A DNA stretch of 64,000 bases from Arcobacter acticola (GCF_013177675.1 NZ_CP042652.1:496001-560000), one strand, 5' to 3'; counted from the stretch's first letter, positions 37,722 through 47,441 are shown. The notes: generated by a model not told the origin, from the sequence alone. Program-made: numbers and translations.

Positions 37722-38354
37722 ATGAAAAACAAATTAAAAGAGATGTATTTATTTAAGGACTTATGCGATGAAACCTTAAATAGAATAAATGAATTTACTA
37801 CATTTTTAAAATTGTCAAAAGATAATATCTTATTTTATGAAGGAGAAGAATCAGAATATCTTTATTTATTAACAAAAGGTATTGTAAAACTTTATAAAAC
37901 TTCATCAAATGATAAAGAAATAATTCTAAAATATTTTCATGCAAACGAATTAATAGCAGAAGTTGCAAATTTTGAACATATTCCTTATCCTGCAACTGCT
38001 CAATCTTTTACGGATACAGAAGTTTTACGAATAAATTTTGCAAGTTTAAAAGATATAATCTATTCAGACCCTAAATTGTCTTTTTTAATCCAAACCTCAC
38101 TTATAAAAAAAATAAGAAATCTTGAAAATCTTGTATCTTTGCATGTAGTCCTAGACTCAAAAGAGCGAATAGCGAAATATTTATGTGACCATACAGAAGA
38201 GTTTTTTAATACAAAAAATATAATTGTTGCAGAAATTCTAAATATTTCCCCCGAAACATTATCAAGAATGCTAAGAGTATTTAAAAATGATGGCTTAATA
38301 GATAATAAAAATAAAACAGTTGACAAAGAAAGATTAAGCGCTCTTTTTTTATAA
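37722..38354 (+). CDS. Crp/Fnr-family transcriptional regulator 1
   Basis: 210 residues: an N-terminal cyclic-nucleotide-binding-like sensor domain (about 8-115, LTKGIVKLYKTS), a dimer helix and a C-terminal winged helix with recognition helix ISPETLSRMLRVF. The E-xx-SR pattern matches FNR and DNR, which read TTGA half-sites. The four FNR-type cysteines are missing, so it is not an oxygen-labile Fe-S FNR; DNR/NssR-like NO sensing is more likely. It lies in the heme d1 region and its promoter carries a matching box. Confidence 0.88.
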   Translation: MKNKLKEMYLFKDLCDETLNRINEFTTFLKLSKDNILFYEGEESEYLYLLTKGIVKLYKTSSNDKEIILKYFHANELIAEVANFEHIPYPATAQSFTDTEVLRINFASLKDIIYSDPKLSFLIQTSLIKKIRNLENLVSLHVVLDSKERIAKYLCDHTEEFFNTKNIIVAEILNISPETLSRMLRVFKNDGLIDNKNKTVDKERLSALFL

Positions 38355-38377
38355 AAGAGTTCTTATGTCTGTATATA

Positions 38378-40831
38378 TTACAAAGTATAGGGGATTATTA
38401 TACAAAATTCTGCCCCTTTATACTCTTTTTTTAAATAAGTATATTTTACATTTTGAACAGTAATTTCTGATTTTAGATGTTTAGTAATTATTTGATTACT
38501 CATATATAAACCAATTCCTGTACCTTGCTCTTTATGTTTTGTTGTAAAGTAAGGTTCAAATATTTTATCGATGTATTCTTCATTTACGCCATTTGCATTA
38601 TCTTTTATTTTTATAATATAAAAATCTTTTTCTTTTTTTAAAGAAATAAAAACATACTTATCCAAAGATTTATTTTCAAGTTTATTTAGAGCATCTTTTG
38701 CATTATTTAAAATATTTATTATTGCTTGGATAAAAATATTTTCATTGTAAAGTAAAGAGGTATCTTCATCTAAATTTTGAATTATTTTTATATTTGAACT
38801 TTTGTAAGCATCTTTTACTAAAGAAAAAGCTTTTTTTAAACTATCTTTTAAATTTATTTTATTCTTTATATAATCATTAGAGGAAAAGAAATCTCTAAAA
38901 TCATCAATAGTTGAAGATAAATATTGAGTATGATTGTTTATTTTTTCCATATTATCAATAAATTCTTTATCATCTAGTATATTTAATTCTTTTTTTAATT
39001 TTGCACCAGTTGCAATAGTTGAAATTATAGATAAAGGCTGTCTCCATTGATGGGCAATATTTCCTAACATTTCTCCAAGTGATGCAATTTTTGATTGATG
39101 ATATAGTAGTTCTTGATTATGTATTTGATCTGAAATATCTGTTAGATTACCTATAAAATGAGTTATCTCTCCTTGGTCATTTTTTTGAATGGCAGTGTAA
39201 TCAAGAACCCATTTTAATTGTTTGTTTTTTGTAATTATTCTATATGGTTCATGTTTAAAATAGCTTTTATTCTCTTTTATTGCTGTTTCAACTTCATATA
39301 AAACTCTTGGAATATCATCTTTATAAATATAATCAATAAAGGGAATATTTGCTGTGATAAATTCGTTTCTTGAATAATCAAAAAGTTTTTCTATACTTAA
39401 TGAAACATATTCAATTGGCCAGTCTTTCCCATTTTTCCATTTAAATAAGGTAGAATCTCCCTTATCAAAAAGAGATAATAGAACTTGTTGTGATTTTGTT
39501 AATGATAATGTTAGTTCATTTAATTTCTTTAACTCTTCTTCTTTTTTTTCTCTTAGTGTTATATCATGTCCAATCCCAAGTATTCCTATTATTTCACCAT
39601 CAAGATTTTCCATTGAAATTTTTGCTGTGTCAAAAATAAATTTTTTATTAGTTGTTTTATCACTTATTGACTCTTCTGTTCTAACAATTTTTTTTGTTTC
39701 CATGGCAATTTTATCGTTTATAATAAATTGATCTGCTGTTTCTTTATCTACAAAATCATAATCTGTTTTCCCAATAATTTCAGATTCTTTTTTATTAACA
39801 AATTTTTCAAATTCAGAATTACATCTTAAATAGATTCCATTTTTATCTTTTAACCAAACTATATCAGGTATTGTATTTAGAATGTTTTCTAATAAGAGAG
39901 TTTTTTCTTCTAATTCTTTTGTATTTTTTTGAATAATTTCTGAGTATCTATTTTTCTCGATGGCTTTTGCCACAACATTAGCATAGGTTTCAATTAAATT
40001 TAACATAAATGTATTAGGTGCTTTGACTACATTATTATAAATAGCGAAGGTTCCTAGTACTTCATTTTGTGAAGAAATAATTGGTTGAGACCAACAAGCA
40101 TGTAAATTTGCTTTTTGAGTCAAATCTAAATAATCTTGCCAGTTTTCATGTGTATTTATATTTTCTACAATTACTCTTTCTTTTTTGTAAGCTGCACTTG
40201 CACAAGACCCAATTTTCTCACCAATTTTTAAACCATTAACAGCATCATTATAAAATTTTGGTAAAGAAGGAGCAGAGCCTGTAAGTAAGTGTTGTTTTGT
40301 TTCATCTAAAAGTAAAATAGAACAAGTTATTTCAGGATTTCTTTTTTCAACTAGATTTACAATTTTATCTAATACTTTTTGTAATGAGTTTTCAATAGCT
40401 ATATATTCTAATAAATTTTTGTTATCATTATAGATAATTTCATATTGCTTTTTTTCTGTAATATCTTCAATAATACCCCAAACAACTTTTTTATTATTGC
40501 TATCTGTAAAAGAAAATCCACTAATTATTATAGGATATCTTGTCCCATCTTTTTTAATATATTCTTTTTCATTTGGACCAAATTTCCCTGTGCTTTCTAA
40601 ATCTTTTATTTGTTGTTTCTCTTGTTCTTCATATTCATTTGGAGTAATATCGTAAAAACTAAGTGAGAGGAATTCTTCTTTTGAGTAGTTTAATGAGTTT
40701 AATAGTGATTGATTAACTTCAAGAAATTTACCTGTTTTATGCTCTATCATGGCCATTCCTAAAGGAGATAGCTCAAAAAGTATTCTAAATTTCTCGTCTG
40801 AAGGTTCTATTTTTGGTATATTTTCAATCAC
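38378..40831 (-). CDS. PAS/GAF sensor histidine kinase
   Basis: 817-residue soluble kinase with no membrane helices. Domains in order: PAS (about 12-130), GAF (about 140-300, with SCASAAYKKERVIVENI and HACWSQPI), PAS (about 320-440), PAS (about 455-580), a histidine-containing dimer region with NIAHQWRQPLSIIST (His phosphorylation site) and a HATPase domain ending in the G2 box GTGIGLYMSN. The HQWRQPL form is common in Campylobacterota. It starts at GTG with AAAGGA upstream. No receiver domain or cognate regulator is adjacent; it is convergent with Crp/Fnr gene 1. Signal unknown. Confidence 0.88.
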   Translation of the reverse strand: MIENIPKIEPSDEKFRILFELSPLGMAMIEHKTGKFLEVNQSLLNSLNYSKEEFLSLSFYDITPNEYEEQEKQQIKDLESTGKFGPNEKEYIKKDGTRYPIIISGFSFTDSNNKKVVWGIIEDITEKKQYEIIYNDNKNLLEYIAIENSLQKVLDKIVNLVEKRNPEITCSILLLDETKQHLLTGSAPSLPKFYNDAVNGLKIGEKIGSCASAAYKKERVIVENINTHENWQDYLDLTQKANLHACWSQPIISSQNEVLGTFAIYNNVVKAPNTFMLNLIETYANVVAKAIEKNRYSEIIQKNTKELEEKTLLLENILNTIPDIVWLKDKNGIYLRCNSEFEKFVNKKESEIIGKTDYDFVDKETADQFIINDKIAMETKKIVRTEESISDKTTNKKFIFDTAKISMENLDGEIIGILGIGHDITLREKKEEELKKLNELTLSLTKSQQVLLSLFDKGDSTLFKWKNGKDWPIEYVSLSIEKLFDYSRNEFITANIPFIDYIYKDDIPRVLYEVETAIKENKSYFKHEPYRIITKNKQLKWVLDYTAIQKNDQGEITHFIGNLTDISDQIHNQELLYHQSKIASLGEMLGNIAHQWRQPLSIISTIATGAKLKKELNILDDKEFIDNMEKINNHTQYLSSTIDDFRDFFSSNDYIKNKINLKDSLKKAFSLVKDAYKSSNIKIIQNLDEDTSLLYNENIFIQAIINILNNAKDALNKLENKSLDKYVFISLKKEKDFYIIKIKDNANGVNEEYIDKIFEPYFTTKHKEQGTGIGLYMSNQIITKHLKSEITVQNVKYTYLKKEYKGAEFCIIIPYTL

Positions 40832-40919
40832 TATTTCTTATCCTTTACAAAATATAAATATTATTACATATTCTACTACGATATGCATAAAAGTCATATC
40901 TTATAAGGATATTTGAGTG

Positions 40920-41651
40920 TTATTTAAACCACTTAACTTTATCTCTTAATGTCACAACTTCCCCTACAACTATAATAGCAGGTGTTGGCATATCTTTTGA
41001 AAGTTCAACGATAGTTTCTAAAGTTCCTACAACAACTTCTTGCTCAGGAGTACTTCCTTTTGAAATTACAGCACATGGATAATCTCTTCTTTTCCCTAAG
41101 TTCATTAGTTTTCTAGTTATAAGTTTGATATTATGGAATCCCATTAAAAATACTATTGTCTCATCGTTTAAAAAAGTTTGCCATTCTATTTGAGAGATTT
41201 TCTTTTTTGGTGTTTCATGTCCAGTTACTACTCTAAATGAAGTTGTAATCCCCCTATGAGTCACTGGAATTCCTGCATATGCAGGTACTGATATAGCAGA
41301 GCTAATCCCTGGAATTATTTCAAATTTAATATCTCTATCATAAAGATAAATAGCTTCTTCTCCACCTCGTCCAAAGACAAAAGGATCACCACCTTTTAGT
41401 CTTACTACATTTTCGTACTTTAGTGCTGCTTGGTAAATGATTTCATTTATTTCATCTTGAGGAACTGAGTGTTTACCATCTTGTTTCCCCACATAAATCA
41501 TTTCACAATTTTCTTTTGCCATATTTAAAATATCTGGATTTGCTAATCTATCATATATTAATACATCAGCTTCTTTTACAACTCGTGCTGCTTTTAGCGT
41601 CATTAATTCAATATCTCCAGGACCAGCTCCTGTTAAATATACTTTTGCCAT
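40920..41651 (-). CDS. cobA: Uroporphyrinogen-III C-methyltransferase (heme d1 pathway)
   Basis: SUMT, which methylates uroporphyrinogen III twice to precorrin-2, the branch point to siroheme and heme d1 (the NirE role). The 243-residue chain shows VYLTGAGPGDIELMT at 4-18, the GGDPFVFGRG loop near 88-97 and GITTSFRVVTGHE. No fused dehydrogenase/ferrochelatase domain. It is the last gene of cytochrome-nirJ-nirF-cobA, two bases after nirF, so assignment to heme d1 supply is well supported by context. Confidence 0.92.
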   Translation of the reverse strand: MAKVYLTGAGPGDIELMTLKAARVVKEADVLIYDRLANPDILNMAKENCEMIYVGKQDGKHSVPQDEINEIIYQAALKYENVVRLKGGDPFVFGRGGEEAIYLYDRDIKFEIIPGISSAISVPAYAGIPVTHRGITTSFRVVTGHETPKKKISQIEWQTFLNDETIVFLMGFHNIKLITRKLMNLGKRRDYPCAVISKGSTPEQEVVVGTLETIVELSKDMPTPAIIVVGEVVTLRDKVKWFK

Positions 41652-41653
41652 AA

Positions 41654-42748
41654 TTACTTTCCATCCTCATATAAAAATATTCCTGAAGGTTTTTTAACAT
41701 TAAATATTTCTCTATTTAAAAACCATTCTTCTGTGTGTATAACTGCTATTTTGTTAGTATCATTTACAGAAACATAAAGCTGAGGTGAAGTCTCAGACCA
41801 TCTTACATGTAAAACTTTTCCATCAAAATTAAATGTATGTATAATTTCTAAAGTTTGTGTATCAACAATTTGAATTGTTGGAAAGTCTTTTCCAGAGTAA
41901 GTAACTGCTAAATATTTTTTATCAGGACTTAAACTTGTAAATACTGGAAGACCTTGAGTTTGTATGTTTTTTACAAATTTAAAATCATTATCATAAACTA
42001 AAACTTTATTGTCTCCAACTGCGGGAACAAATATTTTATCTCCACCAATTGACCAAAATCCGAAATGTGGAACTTTTAAAACCATTTGTCTATTTTCATC
42101 TAAGAAAACATCAACTTTTTTGTATTCCATTTTTTCTAAATCAACAACTCCGAAGAATTTTGAAGTAAAAAATCCAACTATATATTTCTCATCTTTTATC
42201 ATTGCATCAAAAGGAAGTTCACCTACATCTTTAAATTCTTTATGTAATTTAAAGTTTGGATTGCCTTTTCCTGCGTTCATATCTTTGAAAACAGAGATTA
42301 TATCATTATCCATCTGTGAAAATATAAGGTAGTCTGTATATATTTTAATCCCTACGTTTTTTGAGTTAGTTTCTATTTTATCTATTGGTTTTAAATCTCT
42401 ATCTAATATATCTACACTTTTATCATCATAATTTGCAACTGCAACATAATTTGCTCCAATTACAAAACCAATTGCTGATTTTGAAGTTTTGTATTCTGCT
42501 AATATTTTTTCAGAAATAGGATCAAATTTTACAACATAACCATCCCTTGAAATAACATATCCATCTTTTCCATCAAACTTCACAACACCATGGTTCATAT
42601 TGTGCATACCTTCTATATTGGTTCTTTTTAAACCGTCATAAATAGTAGCTAATGATTCACTTTCTCTCTCCACAACAAAAAACTTCTCTTTAGCCCAAGC
42701 AGAACTCATTGCAATTGATGCAATTAATAATATATTTAATAGTTTCAT
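41654..42748 (-). CDS. nirF: Heme d1 biosynthesis protein NirF
   Basis: Periplasmic eight-bladed beta-propeller protein related to the d1 domain of NirS that acts late in heme d1 synthesis. The 364 residues begin with a signal peptide (MKLLNILLIASIAMSSAWA) and continue with repeats such as VVERESESLATIYDG and DGKDGYVISRDGYV. No heme c motif, which separates it from NirS and NirN. The ATG overlaps the nirJ stop by four bases. Confidence 0.9.
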   Translation of the reverse strand: MKLLNILLIASIAMSSAWAKEKFFVVERESESLATIYDGLKRTNIEGMHNMNHGVVKFDGKDGYVISRDGYVVKFDPISEKILAEYKTSKSAIGFVIGANYVAVANYDDKSVDILDRDLKPIDKIETNSKNVGIKIYTDYLIFSQMDNDIISVFKDMNAGKGNPNFKLHKEFKDVGELPFDAMIKDEKYIVGFFTSKFFGVVDLEKMEYKKVDVFLDENRQMVLKVPHFGFWSIGGDKIFVPAVGDNKVLVYDNDFKFVKNIQTQGLPVFTSLSPDKKYLAVTYSGKDFPTIQIVDTQTLEIIHTFNFDGKVLHVRWSETSPQLYVSVNDTNKIAVIHTEEWFLNREIFNVKKPSGIFLYEDGK

Positions 42749-43872
42749 TTTTCTCTCCTAATTTCTTCGTTTGTTAAATAACATGATGGATCTTCTTCCC
42801 ATAAATCACCACTAATTGCAAAGGCACGTGAGCGTGAGCCACCATTGCAAATTTCTATATATTTACATTGGGCACATTTTCCTTTAATTTGTCGTGGATG
42901 TTCTCTTAATTTATTTAAAATATCATTTTTAGTAGAAGTCCAAACTTCATCAAAAGGTGTTTGTAAATAGTTTCCAACAATAAAAGGAAAAAATGGGTCA
43001 GGTTTTACATTTCCAGCCCAATCCATATTTCCAAGTCTATAACCAGCTGAATTTCCACCCCAAGCTTTTAGTTTTTTCTCTAAAGTTTCTACAAATTCTG
43101 GATACTCTTTTTTAAATCTATTTAGAAGCATGATTGCATCCATTTCCATATTTCCAGTTACCAAATCAATGTTATTGCCATTTTTATAATATTCAAAAGC
43201 TTTATCAATGATAAATTCAACATACTGCTTTCTTTGCTCTTTTGAAATATCTATTTCTAGGTTATCTTTTCCTCGACCTGAATAAACAAGGTGAGAAATG
43301 TAAAGTTTATCAACATTTAACTCTTCACATAAATCAAACATGGCATAAAAACTATCTTGTGTTTCTTTTGTGATTGTAAATCTAATTCCAGCATTTCCAC
43401 CATGAGCTTGAATTAGTTTAATGGCTTCAATTGATTTTTTATAAGCACCTTTTTGACCTCTAAATTGATCATGTACTTCCTCAATTCCGTCGATTGAAAT
43501 TCCAATATAATTAAAAGTGCTTATTATTTGATCTACGTTTTTAGGACTTACATAAATTCCATTTGTAGATAAATATGTCATGATATTATGTTCTTTCATA
43601 ACCCTTGCAATATCAAAAATATCTTTTCTTAAAAGTGGTTCACCCCCTGAAAATATTACAAAATTAACTCCGCCTGCTTTTAATTTTGAAATAGTTTGTT
43701 CAATTTCTTCAAAAGTTAAAGTATCTTTTTCATTTGCATCAGCTTTGCTATAACAATGGTGACAAAGAAGATTACATCTATTTGTAAAATTCCAAATCAT
43801 TATTGAACCATTTAATGTTCTTGATTTTTGATCTTCAAGAGTTGTTTTAATTAAGTTTGATAATCGAAACAT
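42745..43872 (-). CDS. nirJ: Radical SAM heme d1 biosynthesis protein NirJ
   Basis: Replaces two propionate side chains of didecarboxysiroheme by oxo groups. The 375-residue chain has the radical SAM cluster ligands Cys33, Cys37 and Cys40 (NRCNLLCHHC), the GGEPLL motif near residue 77, and a C-terminal auxiliary-cluster region CAQCKYIEICNGG with a final Cys near 364. AAAAAGGA precedes the ATG. Second gene of the d1 operon. Confidence 0.93.
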   Translation of the reverse strand: MFRLSNLIKTTLEDQKSRTLNGSIMIWNFTNRCNLLCHHCYSKADANEKDTLTFEEIEQTISKLKAGGVNFVIFSGGEPLLRKDIFDIARVMKEHNIMTYLSTNGIYVSPKNVDQIISTFNYIGISIDGIEEVHDQFRGQKGAYKKSIEAIKLIQAHGGNAGIRFTITKETQDSFYAMFDLCEELNVDKLYISHLVYSGRGKDNLEIDISKEQRKQYVEFIIDKAFEYYKNGNNIDLVTGNMEMDAIMLLNRFKKEYPEFVETLEKKLKAWGGNSAGYRLGNMDWAGNVKPDPFFPFIVGNYLQTPFDEVWTSTKNDILNKLREHPRQIKGKCAQCKYIEICNGGSRSRAFAISGDLWEEDPSCYLTNEEIRREK

Positions 43873-43876
43873 TTCT

Positions 43877-44203
43877 TTAATCCTTTTTTGATTTGAATGA
43901 CATTATGAAATTTGTAATTGCATCAAGTTGCTCTTGTGAAAGTTCATCTTTAAAACTTGGCATTACAGATCTTTTATGACCTAATTGTTTGTACATAGAT
44001 TTGGGAGCTATTATATGCCCTTGAATTTCTGCAACTGTTCTTCTGTTTGCAATCTCTTCAAAAGAAGGCCCAAAGGCAACAGAGGTTTGATGATGACATC
44101 CCCAACAATATTGTTTAAACACTTTTTCTCCATCTTCTGTTGAAGCATTTAAAGAATTGAGAAAAAATATTAGTACAAGAGGTAAAATAAATCTAATACT
44201 CAA
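43877..44203 (-). CDS. Small periplasmic cytochrome c (NirC/c551-like)
   Basis: 108-residue precursor with a signal peptide (residues 1-20, cleavage near LNA) and one heme c site CWGCH at 33-37; a Met in SVMPSF near residue 82 could be the sixth ligand. NirC-type cytochromes donate electrons in nitrite reduction or take part in heme d1 completion. The start is TTG with AAGGAG six bases upstream; no ATG fits. First gene of the heme d1 operon, 22 bases after the predicted start of an FNR-box promoter. Confidence 0.82.
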   Translation of the reverse strand: MSIRFILPLVLIFFLNSLNASTEDGEKVFKQYCWGCHHQTSVAFGPSFEEIANRRTVAEIQGHIIAPKSMYKQLGHKRSVMPSFKDELSQEQLDAITNFIMSFKSKKD

Positions 44204-44259
44204 TTTGTACTCCTTTTTTTAATATAGGTAAATCTTAACATAAAGGGGGAAGTAAAGGC

Positions 44260-44273
44260 TTGATAGGTATCAA
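44260..44273. promoter_or_regulatory. FNR-type box between the heme d1 operon and the Sel1 gene
   Basis: Perfect palindrome TTGAT-AGGT-ATCAA centred at 44266.5. On the minus strand the -10 TAAGAT (44232-44237) gives a start at about 44225, 41.5 bases away. On the plus strand TAAAAT (44295-44300) gives a start 40.5 bases away, so the Sel1-repeat gene may be co-activated. Confidence 0.75.
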
Positions 44274-44324
44274 TAAATTTTGAATAAAAATGGGTAAAAT
44301 TAAAGATATATTTACAAAGGAAAA

Positions 44325-44948
44325 ATGATGAAAAAATTTTTATTTTCAATGGCATGGGTTAGCTTATTATTTGGAAGTGATTATGATGTTGGTTTAGATG
44401 CTTATAAAAATAAAGAGTATAAACAAGCCTATGAATATTTTCTAAAAAGTGCAAATACAGGAAACTCACAAGCTGCCCATAATATATCAATTATGTATAA
44501 TAATGGGGATGGGGTAGAAAAAGATATAAAACAATCAATATTATGGTTACAAAAAGCAAGTGATGGGAAAAATCCTTATGCCATGACTCAATTAGGAAGT
44601 AATTATATGAATGGCTTTGGTGTAACTAAAGATTATAAAAAAGCTTTTGCTTTATTTACAGAAGCTGCACTTTTAGATAACTCACAAGCAGCTTATAATT
44701 TAGGATATATGTATACAGTAGGACTTGGTGTTGGTATTAATAATAAAGAAGCTATTTCATGGTATGAAAAATCTGCAAGTTTGGGAAATGAAGATGCATT
44801 AATAAACTTAGGGTTTATGTATATTTCTGCGCAAGGTGTTCCAAAAGATATGAAAAAAGCTGCTATGTATATTAAAAAAGCTAAAGATAATGGAAATGAA
44901 AAAGCTACTTCTTTGTGGGAACAATTTGAATTAGAAAAAGAATTATAG
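44325..44948 (+). CDS. Sel1-repeat (TPR-like) secreted protein
   Basis: 207 residues: a signal peptide (MKKFLFSMAWVSLLFGS) and about five Sel1-like repeats of 36 residues (for example NISIMYNNGDGVEKDIKQSI, MTQLGSNYMNGFGV, NLGYMYTVGLGVG), which form a protein-binding solenoid. Two adjacent ATG codons follow AAAGGA; either may be used. Divergent from the heme d1 operon and sharing its FNR-type box, so a periplasmic role in nitrite reductase assembly is a reasonable guess, not shown. Confidence 0.85.
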   Translation: MMKKFLFSMAWVSLLFGSDYDVGLDAYKNKEYKQAYEYFLKSANTGNSQAAHNISIMYNNGDGVEKDIKQSILWLQKASDGKNPYAMTQLGSNYMNGFGVTKDYKKAFALFTEAALLDNSQAAYNLGYMYTVGLGVGINNKEAISWYEKSASLGNEDALINLGFMYISAQGVPKDMKKAAMYIKKAKDNGNEKATSLWEQFELEKEL

Positions 44949-44957
44949 GATTTAAAA

Positions 44958-45143
44958 ATGGAAATTGTTATGTCTTTAGTATTTGCAAGTGTTCTTTTGG
45001 TTTTTATGATTTATCCAGCTATTAAAATTGTGGAATTTCTAGAAATAAAAATGACAATTACAGATAAAATGTATAATATTTTAACTGTCTCAATTACAAT
45101 ACTTTTAGCACTTATAGTGGGTGCTGGTTTATACTTTATTTAA
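44958..45143 (+). CDS. Small two-helix membrane protein
   Basis: 61 residues with hydrophobic segments at about 4-25 and 40-60 and a short polar loop. AGGA lies eight bases before the ATG, and the gene begins nine bases after the Sel1 gene, so it is very likely the second gene of that unit. Function unknown. Its last eight bases overlap the convergent gene end. Confidence 0.55.
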   Translation: MEIVMSLVFASVLLVFMIYPAIKIVEFLEIKMTITDKMYNILTVSITILLALIVGAGLYFI

Positions 45144-45549
45144 TATTTATAGATTTTAAAATATCTATAAACTCTTCTTTTGATTTAAAATCATAAATAG
45201 GGTGGGTTAAAAATGACTCATCCTTATATGATGCAAAAAATATACTTGGAAAATTTGTTGTATAAAATAGCTCTATTGGATATGAAGTTTTGTGTTCTAC
45301 AGTTATTAAAACACTTATAAAGTTTGTATTTAAATAGTTTATATAATCTTGATTTTGGAAGTGCTTTCTTAATATTTCATTTGAGTTTTTATCTTTACTT
45401 GAAGCTATAAAAAGCATCATATTCTTTTTTTCTTTTTGAGCAATTTCTAGGGCTTTATCGTAAGAGCTGTACCATGAAATATTATTTTGTATATTGTTTG
45501 AAAATAGGTTTGAAAGAAGTAAGATTAAAATTAAGATTATTTTATACAT
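45136..45549 (-). CDS. Secreted thioredoxin-fold-like protein
   Basis: 137 residues from the preferred ATG: a signal peptide (MYKIILILILLLSNLFS) then a thioredoxin-like fold (SYDKALEIAQKEKKNMMLFIASSKD, and the cis-proline region TTNFPSIFFA near residue 104). The usual CxxC is absent (SKDKNS in its place), so it is not a dithiol oxidoreductase in the usual sense. It follows nirS but a strong terminator lies between; the start codon falls just past that terminator. An in-frame ATG six codons upstream lies inside the hairpin. Confidence 0.65.
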   Translation of the reverse strand: MYKIILILILLLSNLFSNNIQNNISWYSSYDKALEIAQKEKKNMMLFIASSKDKNSNEILRKHFQNQDYINYLNTNFISVLITVEHKTSYPIELFYTTNFPSIFFASYKDESFLTHPIYDFKSKEEFIDILKSINIK

Positions 45550-45554
45550 AAGAT

Positions 45555-45586
45555 AAAAAATACCCATCTTAAATAGATGGGTATTT
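45555..45586 (-). terminator. Rho-independent terminator after nirS
   Basis: Twelve-base-pair perfect stem (45558-45569 with 45575-45586, AAATACCCATCT and its complement), five-base loop, followed on the minus strand by six T. It begins 12 bases past the nirS stop. Confidence 0.9.
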
Positions 45587-45598
45587 AATTTTTCCTAA

Positions 45599-47317
45599 TT
45601 AAGCACCAGGAATATGTTGTCTGTGTTCAACAGAGTATGTGAATGTAGGAGTTGTTAAGTTGTTAATATATTTAACAAATTTACCACTATCTGATTCATA
45701 AATACCAATTCTTCCAGTAGTCCACTCTGAAATCATAGTCCATTTACCGTGATTTGCAGGCTCTGCGTGTAAAAGTCTAGGTTGAACAGGTTCTGCAACT
45801 TTTTCACCAACTTTATCAGTATATTCTACAATTTTATCTTTTCCAATTTTTGGATTAGATTCAGGGAATGTTACAGTTTTATATTGTGTTGCATCCCAAG
45901 TTTGTAATACTTTTTTAGTTTTAGCATCAATTAACTGACCTTCAGTTTTACCAACTTTAACGATTTTATCAGTTTCTAAAGTTTCTTTGTTAATTAAGTA
46001 AACTTCATTATAAGTTTCAGGAGATCCTAAAACTGTATCAGCCCAAATATATGGAGTATCATGTGCAGTTCCAACAAATAATCCACCACCTGAAGTTTCA
46101 ACTTTTTTAACAATTTCCCAATTTGAATCCCAAATTACAACAGAACCAATGTTCATAGAAACAGTTGCGTGTAATTGTTTTCCCATTTTTTTGTTAAACC
46201 ATGAAGATCCTTGACCTGGATGCGGTTTAGATTTTTCACCTGTATAAACTTTTGCAGCTAAATTTTTCTCTTTAAAGTCAACGATACCCATTACGTCACT
46301 TCCTTGAGAAGCAATCATATAATATCTACCAAAATCTTCACCTTCATCTTCATTTAAGAATGCATCATGAAGAACTTTACCAATATTAGGAACATCTCCT
46401 ACAATTGGGAAACCTGGTTTTGAATAATCAATTAAATATACTCTACCTGCATCTTTTAATGCCATAGCAAAATAAGGACCATAAGGAGTATCAGCTAAAG
46501 ATGCAACCCTTGATGCTTCAATTTGTCCATCTATATTAATAACAGCTGATGTATCATAAGCTTTTAATGGTTCTAAAGTCATAGCATCACATAAAACTGC
46601 TCCACCTGGAGTATAGTTTCCTGCAATTACATATTTACCATCTGGAGAAACTGCAAGTCCTCTTGATTCAAATCCAACTTGAACAGATGCAATTGCTGGT
46701 TGACCAGGAGCTGCAATATCAAACATTGTTAATCTTCCAGATCTTGAAATTGAGTATGCATATCTTGGATTTTGTTTATTTGTAACAGTAACGTGAACAG
46801 CAAATCCAGCTTTATGTCTTGATAATACTTTTCCGTTAGTTGAGTCAATAAAGTCAACTAAAGATGCATCTCTTTCTGTTGCAAATGTAATATCAAGTAC
46901 TGATTTTGTATCAACTGCATTTGGATATTTTTTAGCTAATTCTTCTCTATCTGTTAGTTTTGTCCAAGTACCTTTGATTTCTTCTAAATTTAATTTAAAG
47001 TTTGTATTATCTTTCCAATCCATTAACCAGTCAACCATACCATCAGCATCATCTTTGCTGAACATATGTTGCCATTGAGGCATTGCTGTATTTGGAACAC
47101 CATTCATAATAGCATCTCTTAATACATGTCTTTCTTTTTTCTTTAATGCATCTGGTCTTAAATCAGAACCAACTCCACCTTGGTGAATTGGACCATGACA
47201 ACCTTGACACTCTTTTTCATATACGTTTGGAAAATTCATAGTTGAACTTCCCGCAAATAAAGAACTTGCCGCTAATACTGAACACGCTGTTAAACTTAAT
47301 ACTCTACCTAATTTCAT
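45599..47317 (-). CDS. nirS: Cytochrome cd1 nitrite reductase
   Basis: Periplasmic enzyme reducing nitrite to nitric oxide. The 572-residue precursor has a signal peptide (residues 1-23), a cytochrome c domain with heme site CQGCH at 37-41, and an eight-bladed d1-heme propeller for the rest (for example ATERDASLVDFIDSTNGKVL, SPDGKYVIAGNYTPGG, FVGTAHDTPYIWAD). AGGGAG precedes the ATG. No FNR-type box was found within 125 bases upstream, so it is probably read from the nor promoter. It ends at a strong terminator. Confidence 0.97.
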   Translation of the reverse strand: MKLGRVLSLTACSVLAASSLFAGSSTMNFPNVYEKECQGCHGPIHQGGVGSDLRPDALKKKERHVLRDAIMNGVPNTAMPQWQHMFSKDDADGMVDWLMDWKDNTNFKLNLEEIKGTWTKLTDREELAKKYPNAVDTKSVLDITFATERDASLVDFIDSTNGKVLSRHKAGFAVHVTVTNKQNPRYAYSISRSGRLTMFDIAAPGQPAIASVQVGFESRGLAVSPDGKYVIAGNYTPGGAVLCDAMTLEPLKAYDTSAVINIDGQIEASRVASLADTPYGPYFAMALKDAGRVYLIDYSKPGFPIVGDVPNIGKVLHDAFLNEDEGEDFGRYYMIASQGSDVMGIVDFKEKNLAAKVYTGEKSKPHPGQGSSWFNKKMGKQLHATVSMNIGSVVIWDSNWEIVKKVETSGGGLFVGTAHDTPYIWADTVLGSPETYNEVYLINKETLETDKIVKVGKTEGQLIDAKTKKVLQTWDATQYKTVTFPESNPKIGKDKIVEYTDKVGEKVAEPVQPRLLHAEPANHGKWTMISEWTTGRIGIYESDSGKFVKYINNLTTPTFTYSVEHRQHIPGA

Positions 47318-47417
47318 AATGTCTCCCTTACCTTTTTTTAATGTAAATTCATACCTTATTACCTATAAATAGTCTCTTTAAAACACCACAGTTTGGCTAT
47401 TTATTCCTACCTACCTG

Positions 47418-47441
47418 AATCAAGAGCCTTAGCTCTTAATT
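47418..47441 (-). terminator. Hairpin between the 51-residue gene and nirS
   Basis: Ten-base stem with one G-U pair (AATCAAGAGC with GCTCTTAATT on the plus strand) and a four-base loop, just after the stop of the small gene. It lacks a T run on the minus strand, so it is more likely an RNA processing or partial termination site than a full terminator. Confidence 0.45.
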
